Shown here in pieces: positions 27,920 to 36,959 of a stretch of DNA of 48,718 bases. The stretch's first letter is position 1. Each line of letters opens with the position of its first letter. The notes below the pieces were generated by a model. It was given only the letters and a program-made list of their open reading frames with translations, was not told the origin of the DNA and searched no databases. Position numbers and translations under genes: made by a program. The stretch is taken from assembly GCF_001270265.1 (NCBI RefSeq), contig NZ_LGAP01000041.1:1-48718 (forward strand), read 5' to 3'. The DNA comes from Ensifer adhaerens. Lineage in GTDB: Bacteria > Pseudomonadota > Alphaproteobacteria > Rhizobiales > Rhizobiaceae.

Positions 27920-28606
27920 ATGACGGCCACAGCAATGCTTCTGTTTGGTAGTCATGCAAGAGGCGACCAAGATTCGCGTTCAGACACGGACCTACTTCTC
28001 ATCACGCAAGAAGACGCTCCAAGACATGTGATGAACGGACATCTCTCGACTTCATTTTACTCGTTTGAAGACCTTCGAAGTCGCGCTCAAAACGGGGACC
28101 TTTTCGTCTGCCATATTGTCCGGGAGTCGATTCCAATTTACGATCCCGTTGGCCAGCTCAACATACTCAGATCAGAGTTCAGTTTTCGGCAGTCCTATGG
28201 GGACGAGATTCAGCGTGCTACCGACCTCGGCTGGTTTCTTGTTGAGCACGGCATGAGTATAGGCAGCGGTGCTCTGGTCAATAAGCGCATCGCCTGGTGC
28301 GTTCGCACCATATTGATCTCGAGATCGGCTGAGACGGGCATCCCCGTCTTCTCTGCTTTGAGTTTGGCTGAATTCGCCAAATCAAACGCTGTTTTGACAC
28401 TCGTTAAGAACAAGGACGAGACTATCATAGATGCTGAGATACTGCGGGATCTTGAAGTTCTTTTAGCGAGCTTTGGCGGGGACCGGATATTTCGACCGAG
28501 GGGTTCTTATTCGGACTACCGCCGGCGGTTTGACAGCACTATGAACAAAGTTGGTCTCGGGACCCTTAGGGCCGATGCAGTTGCGTCCTTAGGGTATCAC
28601 GAGTGA
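27920..28606 (+). CDS. Pol-beta/MNT-fold nucleotidyltransferase of the defence locus
   Basis: The 228-residue protein starts almost at the catalytic site: LFGSHARGDQDSRSDTDLLL gives the GS-x-ARGD-x4-SDxD nucleotidyltransferase signature, with Asp22 and Asp24 as metal ligands. The remainder is helical. Its N-terminus is very short for the family (the signature begins at residue 10), but no better in-frame start exists upstream. Stand-alone MNT proteins are antitoxins that AMPylate HEPN partners, yet no HEPN gene is adjacent; the neighbours are a WYL regulator and the MBL/E2-E1-JAB array. Pol-beta NTases linked to E1/E2/JAB and MBL genes are a known association. It is not an obvious CD-NTase by length or motif spacing. 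Confidence 0.82.
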   Translation: MTATAMLLFGSHARGDQDSRSDTDLLLITQEDAPRHVMNGHLSTSFYSFEDLRSRAQNGDLFVCHIVRESIPIYDPVGQLNILRSEFSFRQSYGDEIQRATDLGWFLVEHGMSIGSGALVNKRIAWCVRTILISRSAETGIPVFSALSLAEFAKSNAVLTLVKNKDETIIDAEILRDLEVLLASFGGDRIFRPRGSYSDYRRRFDSTMNKVGLGTLRADAVASLGYHE

Positions 28607-28872
28607 ATGCCTATCTCGCAGAAAAGGGCAGATTCGAGTGTGGATGGTTACGATCCCGTTCCCGCGTTCTCCTCAGATGCTGAGGCCTCATTTGAAAACA
28701 ATACATTTTTCAATGAAATTAGGATATGGCCGACCGTTCGATTCCGTTCAAGGCGTGAGAGAAAGAGGCCTACTAACGGGGGCGAACGATCGGCAGACCC
28801 ATGGTAATTCCGACAGCACCGTGGTTCCGAAGCGTCGCAGAGCAGATGCTCTACGACGTCGCAATGGCGGTG
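28607..28872. other. Junction between defence locus and oxidoreductase cluster
   Basis: No gene can be supported. An ATG directly follows the NTase stop, and an overlapping GTGA could start a 26-residue frame (28602 onwards, NAYLAEKGRFECGW). Neither gives a recognisable product, and a longer frame to 28807 has strongly biased, Arg-rich sequence of shadow type. It may contain the right boundary of the defence island, but no repeat marking it was found. Confidence 0.4.
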
Positions 28873-29262
28873 TCATTGCTGTGGAAGATCAGCGCCTTCG
28901 GTGATGATGCGCCAACCCTCGGTCGAATCCGTGAAGAATTTCCGGGCGGCGATGTATTCCGGCGAATTGTAGTAGCGTTCGGCCTCAGCGAGGCTGGGGA
29001 ATTCGGCGATTGCAATCACCGACCTGGGTTCGCCTTCGACAATAGGCTTGGCCCCCGGATTATAAACAATCACGCGACCGCCGTACTGACGGACAAGCGG
29101 TGCGGCAGCCTCGATATATTTCTGAAAGCCCGCCTCGTCGCGGATGTCATAGTTGCCGATCATGTAGGCGCGGGTCGGGGCTTTGGCGGTATCCTGAGCA
29201 AAGGCGACCGAGCTCACGGTCAGCGTGAGGGCGGTAATGGCAGTGATAAGAAACTTGTTCAT
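28873..29262 (-). CDS. Exported DUF1330 family protein
   Basis: The 129-residue protein begins with a Sec signal peptide (MNKFLITAITALTLTVSSVAFA, probable cut after AFA-Q) and continues with a ferredoxin-like alpha/beta barrel domain of the DUF1330 type: AYMIGNYDIRDEAGFQKYIE, GGRVIVYNPG, EFPSLAEAERYYNSPEY. DUF1330 proteins are small dimeric proteins of unknown function. The periplasmic location is unusual for the family, which is mostly cytosolic. It follows two SDR genes and an aldo/keto reductase on the same strand and may be the last cistron of that cluster. A GGAGACC lies just upstream of the ATG at 29262. Confidence 0.88.
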   Translation of the reverse strand: MNKFLITAITALTLTVSSVAFAQDTAKAPTRAYMIGNYDIRDEAGFQKYIEAAAPLVRQYGGRVIVYNPGAKPIVEGEPRSVIAIAEFPSLAEAERYYNSPEYIAARKFFTDSTEGWRIITEGADLPQQ

Positions 29263-29377
29263 TCTGGTCTCCTTCGGTTGAGAGAATGGGACGATGGAAA
29301 ATGCTTGCTGGGTTGGTCCGGCTGCCGAGATCCCAGCAGCACCGAACGTGTCGGCACTGCTCCGGGCCTAAACGAGT

Positions 29378-30226
29378 TCACGAGTTGCCGTTCTCATCGA
29401 TTGCCAGGGAGTCCGACAATTCGCGGTAAGCTTCGATCTGCTGCTGCAGGAGTGCGATCTTCTGCTCGGCCACCTGGATGGCGTCACTACCAGCCAGGAA
29501 CCGTCGTGGAAGTTTGTCCTGGTCGGCTAGTGTGATGAGGGCACGTGCAAGCTTGGCGGGGTCGCCGCCCTGCTTGCCGTTCTGGGACCTCCAGAACACG
29601 ATCTGCGCCGCCCGCCGCTCGTGATAGTCCTCGATGGAGTTTTCCGCGTAGTTGGTCGACTGCTCGGTGAGGAGCTCCGTGCGGAAAAAGCCCGGATTGA
29701 CGATCATCGTCTCGATGCCGAACGGACCGACTTCGGTCTGCAGCGCTTCCATCCAGCCGTCGAGGCCAAACTTGGAAGCCGAGTAGGCCGTGCAGAACTC
29801 GAAACCCATCAGGCCCGCCGTCGAGGAGATCGAGACGATGCGGCCGGAACGCTGCTTGCGCATGGCTGGAAGGAAGGCCCGAGTCACGTTCATCGGACCA
29901 GCAAGGCTGGTGCTGAGCTGCAGCTGCATTTGTTCGGGAGACAGCTCTTCGAAGTACCCCGCGTAGAAGCTCGCCGCGTTATTGACCAGAACGTCGATGC
30001 GTCCGAACCGCCCAAGCGTCGCCTGTGCGGCAGCTTCGGCGTCCGCTGCACTGGTAACGTCGAGCTTCACGACAGCCAGGTTGTCGGAGACGCCGACTGC
30101 ATTCGCCACCTTTTCCGGGTTGCGGCCTGTGGCGACCACTTTATGACCTGCTGCCAGTGCCGCCTTGGCGATGTTCAGCCCCAGGCCACGTCCTGCGCCG
30201 GTGATAAACCACACATTGTCAGTCAT
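29378..30226 (-). CDS. Short-chain dehydrogenase/reductase (classical SDR)
   Basis: The 282-residue protein has the Rossmann cofactor loop TGAGRGLG (residues ~9-16), LDVTS, the NNAA motif (VLVNNAASF), the catalytic Ser in SISSTAG, and YSASK with the catalytic Tyr and Lys. Classical SDRs oxidise or reduce alcohols and carbonyls with NAD(P)(H). The ATGR-type loop suggests NADP(H). The start ATG 30226 follows AAAGGAAAT; sequence further upstream belongs to the intergenic region. It is the third oxidoreductase in the leftward cluster driven from the LysR/AKR divergent promoter. The substrate is unknown. Confidence 0.9.
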   Translation of the reverse strand: MTDNVWFITGAGRGLGLNIAKAALAAGHKVVATGRNPEKVANAVGVSDNLAVVKLDVTSAADAEAAAQATLGRFGRIDVLVNNAASFYAGYFEELSPEQMQLQLSTSLAGPMNVTRAFLPAMRKQRSGRIVSISSTAGLMGFEFCTAYSASKFGLDGWMEALQTEVGPFGIETMIVNPGFFRTELLTEQSTNYAENSIEDYHERRAAQIVFWRSQNGKQGGDPAKLARALITLADQDKLPRRFLAGSDAIQVAEQKIALLQQQIEAYRELSDSLAIDENGNS

Positions 30227-30308
30227 CTCGTATTTCCTTTTGATTATTGTCATCTCGTCAGCGGCTGCTTGTGCGGCTGACGGGGGGCGGAAGTCTGCTG
30301 AGGTGCCC

Positions 30309-31034
30309 TCACATCGCCTGAACGGTCGGACGCACCAGGATCTCATTGAGGGTGATCCGCTTGGGGCGGCTGAGCGCGAAGGCAATCACCTCGGCAATGT
30401 CCTTCGCCGGCATCGCCACGTTGTCGCGATAGTCCTGAGCGGCCCTCTTGCTCTCATCGTGGGTGATGTGGTCGGACAGTTCCGTTGCCACCGCGCCAGG
30501 CTCGATGACCATCACGCGGATGTGGGGCTGGAGCTCGACGCGAAGCGCCTCCGACCAGCCGTTGATCCCCCACTTGGTTGCCGAATAGGCAGCAAACCCG
30601 ACCGGGGCGACACGTCCTGCGACGGAAGAAATGTTCACCAGGTCGCCCCTCTTGGCGCGGAGCTGATCGAGGAACACCTCGGTCACGGTCATGGCGCCCA
30701 GAAGGTTGGTTTCGACCATCTGGCGGTGCTCGGATCGTGCTTCGGATGCGAACGGCGCCGTCAGCATGACGCCTGCGTTGTTGACCAGGACATCGGCGCC
30801 GCCAAGTTCGTGTTGGACGCGCGCGGCCGCTGCAACGATGGACTCCCGGTCCGTCACGTCAGCCCTAATCGCAAGGGCCGCGTTGCCGAATTCATCTGCA
30901 AGGTCTGCGATGCGCTCAAGGCGGCGCGCCAGAAGCGCAACGCGGTATCCCTCTGCGACGAGCTCGCGTGCGAGTGCCTCTCCGATCCCGGAGGATGCAC
31001 CGGTGATCACCGCAACTCGGTTGGTGCTAGTCAT
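30309..31034 (-). CDS. Short-chain dehydrogenase/reductase (YdfG-like)
   Basis: The 241-residue classical SDR has TGASSGIG (cofactor loop), ARRLERI (NADP-type basic loop), ADVTD, VLVNNAGVM, the Ser in NISSVAGR and YSATK. The C-terminal part (PEDVAEVIAFALSRPKRI-type sequence, ILVRPTVQ) resembles YdfG/serine 3-dehydrogenase-like enzymes. The start ATG 31034 is preceded by AAAGGAAAC at proper spacing. Both SDRs have near-identical Shine-Dalgarno contexts (AAAAGGAAA), suggesting one transcription unit with the aldo/keto reductase upstream. The physiological substrate is unknown. Confidence 0.9.
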   Translation of the reverse strand: MTSTNRVAVITGASSGIGEALARELVAEGYRVALLARRLERIADLADEFGNAALAIRADVTDRESIVAAAARVQHELGGADVLVNNAGVMLTAPFASEARSEHRQMVETNLLGAMTVTEVFLDQLRAKRGDLVNISSVAGRVAPVGFAAYSATKWGINGWSEALRVELQPHIRVMVIEPGAVATELSDHITHDESKRAAQDYRDNVAMPAKDIAEVIAFALSRPKRITLNEILVRPTVQAM

Positions 31035-31168
31035 GACAGTTTCCTTTTGGTTGTTGCTCTGTCTGGCGAGTTCTGATCCGGGGCCGGGTCCGACAGGTCG
31101 CGGCTTCCGGTACAGGAGCCGCCACGGGAACCGGTGGGACATGTAGCCCGCCGGCTCCCAGGGGCTTG

Positions 31169-33428
<2,260 letters not shown>

Positions 33429-33500
33429 GATGGGCGCTTGACGGCAATGGTCGCAGGTTGGCGTCCCATCAAGGCGTTCCACCCGGAACCCTCGCCCAAC

Positions 33501-34124
33501 TCATTTTTTCGGGACGGCTTTCGGCTTGGGTTGATACAAGCGGCGTTTGACGTTCGAACGCAGAGCATTGCGGAGATCCTTGTCCACGATCGACAGATCG
33601 AACCATTCCGGATCAAAGTGTCCACCGCACCACCGAATGGTTTCGGGATACTCGGGATCGTCCCGAGCGGCGATGATCTCCAGGAACCGCTCATAACCGG
33701 ACACGCCACCAACGTCTTCGGGAGGTCGCGCCCTTTCCCCGGCGATGCAGCTTCCTTGTTTGGGCGTAGAAGCGAGCGTCAGGAACTCCTCAACCGCGAC
33801 GGTGTGTCGCCAGCCATCCCCGAAATCATAGTGGTAGCTGAAGACAGCACCTTGCTCGAAGTCCAACAAGCGAACCTCTCTCTGATCGAAGACCCGAGGA
33901 TCCTCATCGGTCGCATCCTCCATCAGGGTCTCGACGTCGCCATACCGCAGACCACCGATGCGGAATTCATAGAGATGATAGTTCCACCAGTTGAATGCGG
34001 CCTGAACTCCGAGATGCAGGTGCTCCAGGTTCCAATGGGCAGGCAGGACCAAACGGCGCCAGACGTCCGGCTCGATCTCGTCGATGGAAACTCTGATCTG
34101 CACAGCGTTTGCGGCTTTGAACAT
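33501..34124 (-). CDS. Plasmid pRiA4b ORF-3 family protein
   Basis: The 207-residue protein matches the pRiA4b ORF-3 family: IRVSIDEIEPDVWRRL, HLHLGVQAAFNWWNYHLYEF, FSYHYDFGDGWRHTV and the C-terminal PPEDVGGVSGYERFLE and CGGHFDPEWFD. The function is unknown; the family is frequent on rhizobial plasmids and elsewhere in mobile DNA. The ATG at 34124 lacks a strong ribosome-binding site. The C-terminus is basic and proline-rich (KPKAVPKK). No partner gene is evident. Confidence 0.9.
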   Translation of the reverse strand: MFKAANAVQIRVSIDEIEPDVWRRLVLPAHWNLEHLHLGVQAAFNWWNYHLYEFRIGGLRYGDVETLMEDATDEDPRVFDQREVRLLDFEQGAVFSYHYDFGDGWRHTVAVEEFLTLASTPKQGSCIAGERARPPEDVGGVSGYERFLEIIAARDDPEYPETIRWCGGHFDPEWFDLSIVDKDLRNALRSNVKRRLYQPKPKAVPKK

Positions 34125-34276
34125 TGGAAAAATGAACAAGGTTGGGCGACGATCGTCAAGAAGGCCGCTTGATCGTGGCACTTTATTGGAATTGGATCGT
34201 CCTGACGGTGATCTGACGGCTTGTGCAGCCTTCGAAGCGTACCATCTCTGTATAAACCCCGAACTGGAGCATCGCC

Positions 34277-34453
34277 ATGGATCGAAGGGCGGCCGATACG
34301 CTGTCGGAATTCTCCATTGAAATTCTTCCGCCGGACCGCGAAGAGACGTGTGCGTCGGGTGCAACGACCTGTCCGTGTTGTCGAAAGTTACGTCCGGCGT
34401 CGAGCATGGATGACGATGGTTGCGGGATCTGCGACGAATGCCTGGCCCCATGA
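34277..34453 (+). CDS. 58-aa zinc-ribbon-like protein
   Basis: The frame begins with ATG 34277, with GGAG 8 nt upstream, and ends with TGA at 34453. It encodes 58 residues, including TCPCC (32-35) and CGICDEC (49-55), a four-cysteine pattern that could bind one zinc. Its stop overlaps the start of the next gene by 4 nt (ATGA). The pair looks like a two-gene operon of small cytosolic proteins. Function unknown; the overlap, good ribosome-binding site and paired cysteines support it as a real gene. Confidence 0.65.
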   Translation: MDRRAADTLSEFSIEILPPDREETCASGATTCPCCRKLRPASSMDDDGCGICDECLAP

Positions 34454-34764
34454 GGGCGGACGGCAAAGTACCTCCACCTGTTCTAGTGACGTTCGAGGAC
34501 GCGCTCGCCAGATTGCCGGATGGCTATGTTGACGGAAATTTTGGTGGTCGATCATGGGGCGTGACCGTCAAGCGGTCGCAGGATGGCAAACGGATCTGGC
34601 TCTATGGCGAGGAGCTTAGCGGAACAGATATCGTCAGCTTCAACCTCTATCGATTGGCCGGATCGAGGTTGATACTGAAGCCGTGCGAAATGTCCTCCGC
34701 CAAGGTGATCGAATTCGTTCTCGGTTTCGAGCCCGGCACGGAGAAAGCAGCGTCTCGACGATAA
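34450..34764 (+). CDS. Hypothetical 104-aa protein coupled to the zinc-ribbon gene
   Basis: The product is a soluble alpha/beta protein of 104 residues (VLVTFEDALARLPDGYVDGNFGGRSWGVTVKR, LWLYGEELSG-like, SFNLYRLAGSRLILKPCEMS). No family was recognised. The start is the ATG at 34450, overlapping the upstream stop; an in-frame ATG at 34420 is inside the preceding gene. Downstream is a non-coding stretch with the candidate sRNA gene. Confidence 0.65.
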   Translation: MRADGKVPPPVLVTFEDALARLPDGYVDGNFGGRSWGVTVKRSQDGKRIWLYGEELSGTDIVSFNLYRLAGSRLILKPCEMSSAKVIEFVLGFEPGTEKAASRR

Positions 34765-34865
34765 TGGCCGAAAAATAAGCACAGGATTCATATTGCATTG
34801 CAACAAGTGCATGGCTGCACTGCGATCTGAACGCTGGCGATCGGGTCAGCCTCTGGTATCTTGAA

Positions 34866-35028
34866 GTCATCGAAGCGATGCACCTCCTCCCGCAGAGCTT
34901 CGTGTTTCAGGCGACCCAATCCTCCTCCCAAGGGAAGCCTGACGGAACAGCGGCACTCCTCCTCTTGAGCCGTTGTTCAATTCTTTCGAAAAGCCTGCCG
35001 CACCTCCTCCCGCGGCAGGCTTTTTCGT
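34866..35028 (+). ncRNA. Candidate alpha-r14/NfeR1-like sRNA with anti-Shine-Dalgarno loops
   Basis: Four C-rich CCTCCTCCC-like motifs lie within 130 nt (34883-34891, 34921-34929, 34956-34964 as CTCCTCCTC, 35003-35011). Three sit in hairpin loops: stem CGAAGC/GCTTCG (34871-34876 with 34897-34902), stem AACAGCGGC/GCCGTTGTT (34947-34955 with 34970-34978), and the terminator stem 34990-35023. Rhizobial alpha-r14 sRNAs (for example S. meliloti NfeR1) are roughly 120 nt, end in a Rho-independent terminator and expose exactly such anti-SD loops to pair with ribosome-binding sites of many mRNAs. The 5' end is uncertain; no promoter was assigned. Confidence 0.65.
34990..35025 (+). terminator. Rho-independent terminator of the sRNA
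   Basis: A perfect 12-bp GC-rich stem, AAAGCCTGCCGC (34990-35001) with GCGGCAGGCTTT (35012-35023), encloses a 10-nt loop that contains CCTCCTCCC and is followed by a T-run. On the other strand the stem is followed by a shorter T-run, so it may also terminate the leftward SRAP transcript. Confidence 0.85.
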
Positions 35029-35059
35029 TTTCCGATACAATCAAGCTTGAGTTTAGGCG

Positions 35060-35833
35060 TCAAAGCAGACGGGCTTGTTCCACCGGCTCTCCGGATGTCG
35101 ATACGATCGTGGATCCGTACGGTTCGCGCGACGAAATGATCAGCGCATCATCCGGTAACGGGCGGGCGAGATCCTTGGCCTCATCCCAAGGCGCCCGCAT
35201 CCACTTATCGGTCTCTTCCTTGGTCAACAACAGAACTGGCATCGCCTTCTCATGGATCGGCTTCACGAGATCGTTGGGATCCGTGGTCAGAAAGCCATAG
35301 AGATCATCGGTCGTGAGACCGTCCCTGACCTTCCGGACACTCTGCCATTGCGGCACATGGATGCCGGCGAAGAACATCAGCGACTTTGCCTCATCGCGGG
35401 CAAACCAGGCATTTGGTACGTTGCCACCTTCCTGTTTGCTCGCCGGATCCGGTTCGGCGAAGCTGGTGACCGGGACAAGGCATCTATGTTCGACGCCGAA
35501 CCACCGTGTCCAGTGCGGGAAATTCAGCTTACGCACATTGGTCGTGCCGCGGTCGGCCTCCATGCGGATCAGTTCTTCGAGATCGAATGGCTTGCCTTTG
35601 GCTGCCAGTTTCTCGGCCTTGGCTTTTGCCGCCTTTTCGAGCGTAAAGCGCGGGGAGGGCAGTCCCCAGCGCGCATGGACCAGCTGCTTCTTCCCGTCGG
35701 CGGTGTTGCGGACGATCGGCCCCATCTGATCGGGGTTCATCTGGTAGGCCGGCATCAGGTTGATCAGGCTTTCAGCGTCCTGAGCTCACTTCGCGACCCA
35801 GTCCTTGTCTTCCATGCGATAAAGGTTGCACAT
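35060..35833 (-). pseudogene. SRAP/YedK (HMCES-type) abasic-site sensor, broken by a nonsense codon
   Basis: Translation from ATG 35833 gives MCNLYRMEDKDWVAK, then a TGA at 35786-35788, then [20 protein letters not shown] and an intact SRAP domain ([45 protein letters not shown]) to the stop at 35060. SRAP proteins crosslink to abasic sites in ssDNA through the N-terminal Cys2 exposed after Met removal. The family residue at the stop position is normally Trp, so a single TGG-to-TGA change explains the break. A re-initiated product from ATG 35755 would lack Cys2 and so should be inactive. The full frame is 257 codons. Confidence 0.85.
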
Positions 35834-35893
35834 GCCAGATATCTACTCCGCCGAGATCGAATGACGGCAATCTAGCGTATGGGGGTGATTTCG

Positions 35894-36959
35894 CTAGTCG
35901 AGCCGGAAGACGTCGGCATTGTCCTGGCGTTCTCGCAATCCCTTATAGGATGGATGGCGAAGTTTGCCGTCCGTCGTCCAGGCGCGAAACTCGATCTCGG
36001 CGATCAGGGTCGGCTCGACCCAGACAATATCGGCGCTTCCGGAGTAGGGCAGGGGCGGCCGTTTTCGCTTCCAGCGCAGCTTCTCCAGCATCTTGCGTAA
36101 CCTGATGGCCCCGGCTTGCCTGAAGCCCGTGCCGACGCTTCCGACGTGGACGAGATCGGCTCCGCGATAGGCAGCCAGCACCAACGACCCGAAGCCGCCG
36201 GGGGACACCGATGACCTCTCATAGCCGACGACGAAGAAAGCCTCGCTCTGGACGCATTTGACTTTCACCCAATCCCCGGTTCGGCCGGAACGATAGGGAC
36301 GATCGAGGTGTTTGCCGACGATGCCTTCCAGGCCGAGGCGGCAGACATGCTCAAGCAGGACGGCTGGTTCAGTGTCGAATGTTTCCGACAGCCGAATGGC
36401 ACCGTCTTTTCCGTTCAACGTGTCATCGAGGAGATGCCGGCGCGATCGGTATTCGACACCGCGCAGATCGTGTCCGTCGAAATAGATGAGATCGAAGGCG
36501 TAGAAGATGGCGTCGGATGCGCGGTTGCCGGCTTGTTTGCCGGATGCGCCGAGCGATTGCTGCAACAGCCCGAAATCCGGCCGCCCCCTCTTCGTCGAGC
36601 ACAACGGCCTCGCCATCGATGATCATCGTCGCCGGCCCGAGCGCTCGGGCGGCCTCTACGATCGCCGGAAACCGGTGCGTCCAGTCATGGCCGCCGCGGG
36701 TGAGAATCCGGATACCTTGCGGCTCGATGTGTATAGCGAGGCGATAGCCATCCCATTTCAGCTCCCAGCTCCACTCGTCTCCCTTTGGCGGATAGGCCTT
36801 CAATTGCGCCAGCGCGGGCTCGACGCGGTCAGGCATCGGATCGAAAGGGAGCTGCGGCTGGGCCGGATTGCGCTTCTTGCGCGGCCGAGAACGGATCGGA
36901 GCCTCGGTATCACGAAGGAGGGGTTTTGATCTCGGAGGCTGTCGTTTGGCACTTAAACG
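35894..36959 (-). pseudogene. LigD-type ATP-dependent DNA ligase, frameshifted and IS-interrupted
   Basis: The upstream part (36959 to about 36585) encodes RSRPRKKRNPAQPQLPFDP and ELKWDGYRLAIHIEPQGIRI, with the adenylation Lys in WELKWDGYR, then IIDGEAVVLDEEG. At a G-run near 36585 the frame shifts by one base. The continuation (RPDFGLLQQSL, FYAFDLIYFDGHDLR, EGIVGKHLDRPYRSGR, WVKVKC, OB-fold to stop 35894) is in another frame. Removing one G from the run restores a single ligase frame. The 5' end is cut by an ISL3-family insertion at 36960; upstream codons continue beyond it (KETAAFLRLSAKR read across the insertion) until the ISKra4 end near 38684. Stand-alone ligases of this kind act in NHEJ with Ku in rhizobia. 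Confidence 0.85.

Noticed and set aside
8092-28606. Calling the locus DISARM, BREX, Dpd or standard type II CBASS
   Set aside because: No methylase, PglZ, PLD, DpdA-like TGT or CD-NTase is present; only single components resemble those systems.
26968-28606. HEPN-MNT toxin-antitoxin pair
   Set aside because: The neighbour of the NTase is a WYL regulator, not a HEPN protein with an R-x4-H motif.
28607-28807. 66-codon frame right after the NTase stop
   Set aside because: No Shine-Dalgarno, Arg-rich composition without family resemblance; treated as junction DNA.
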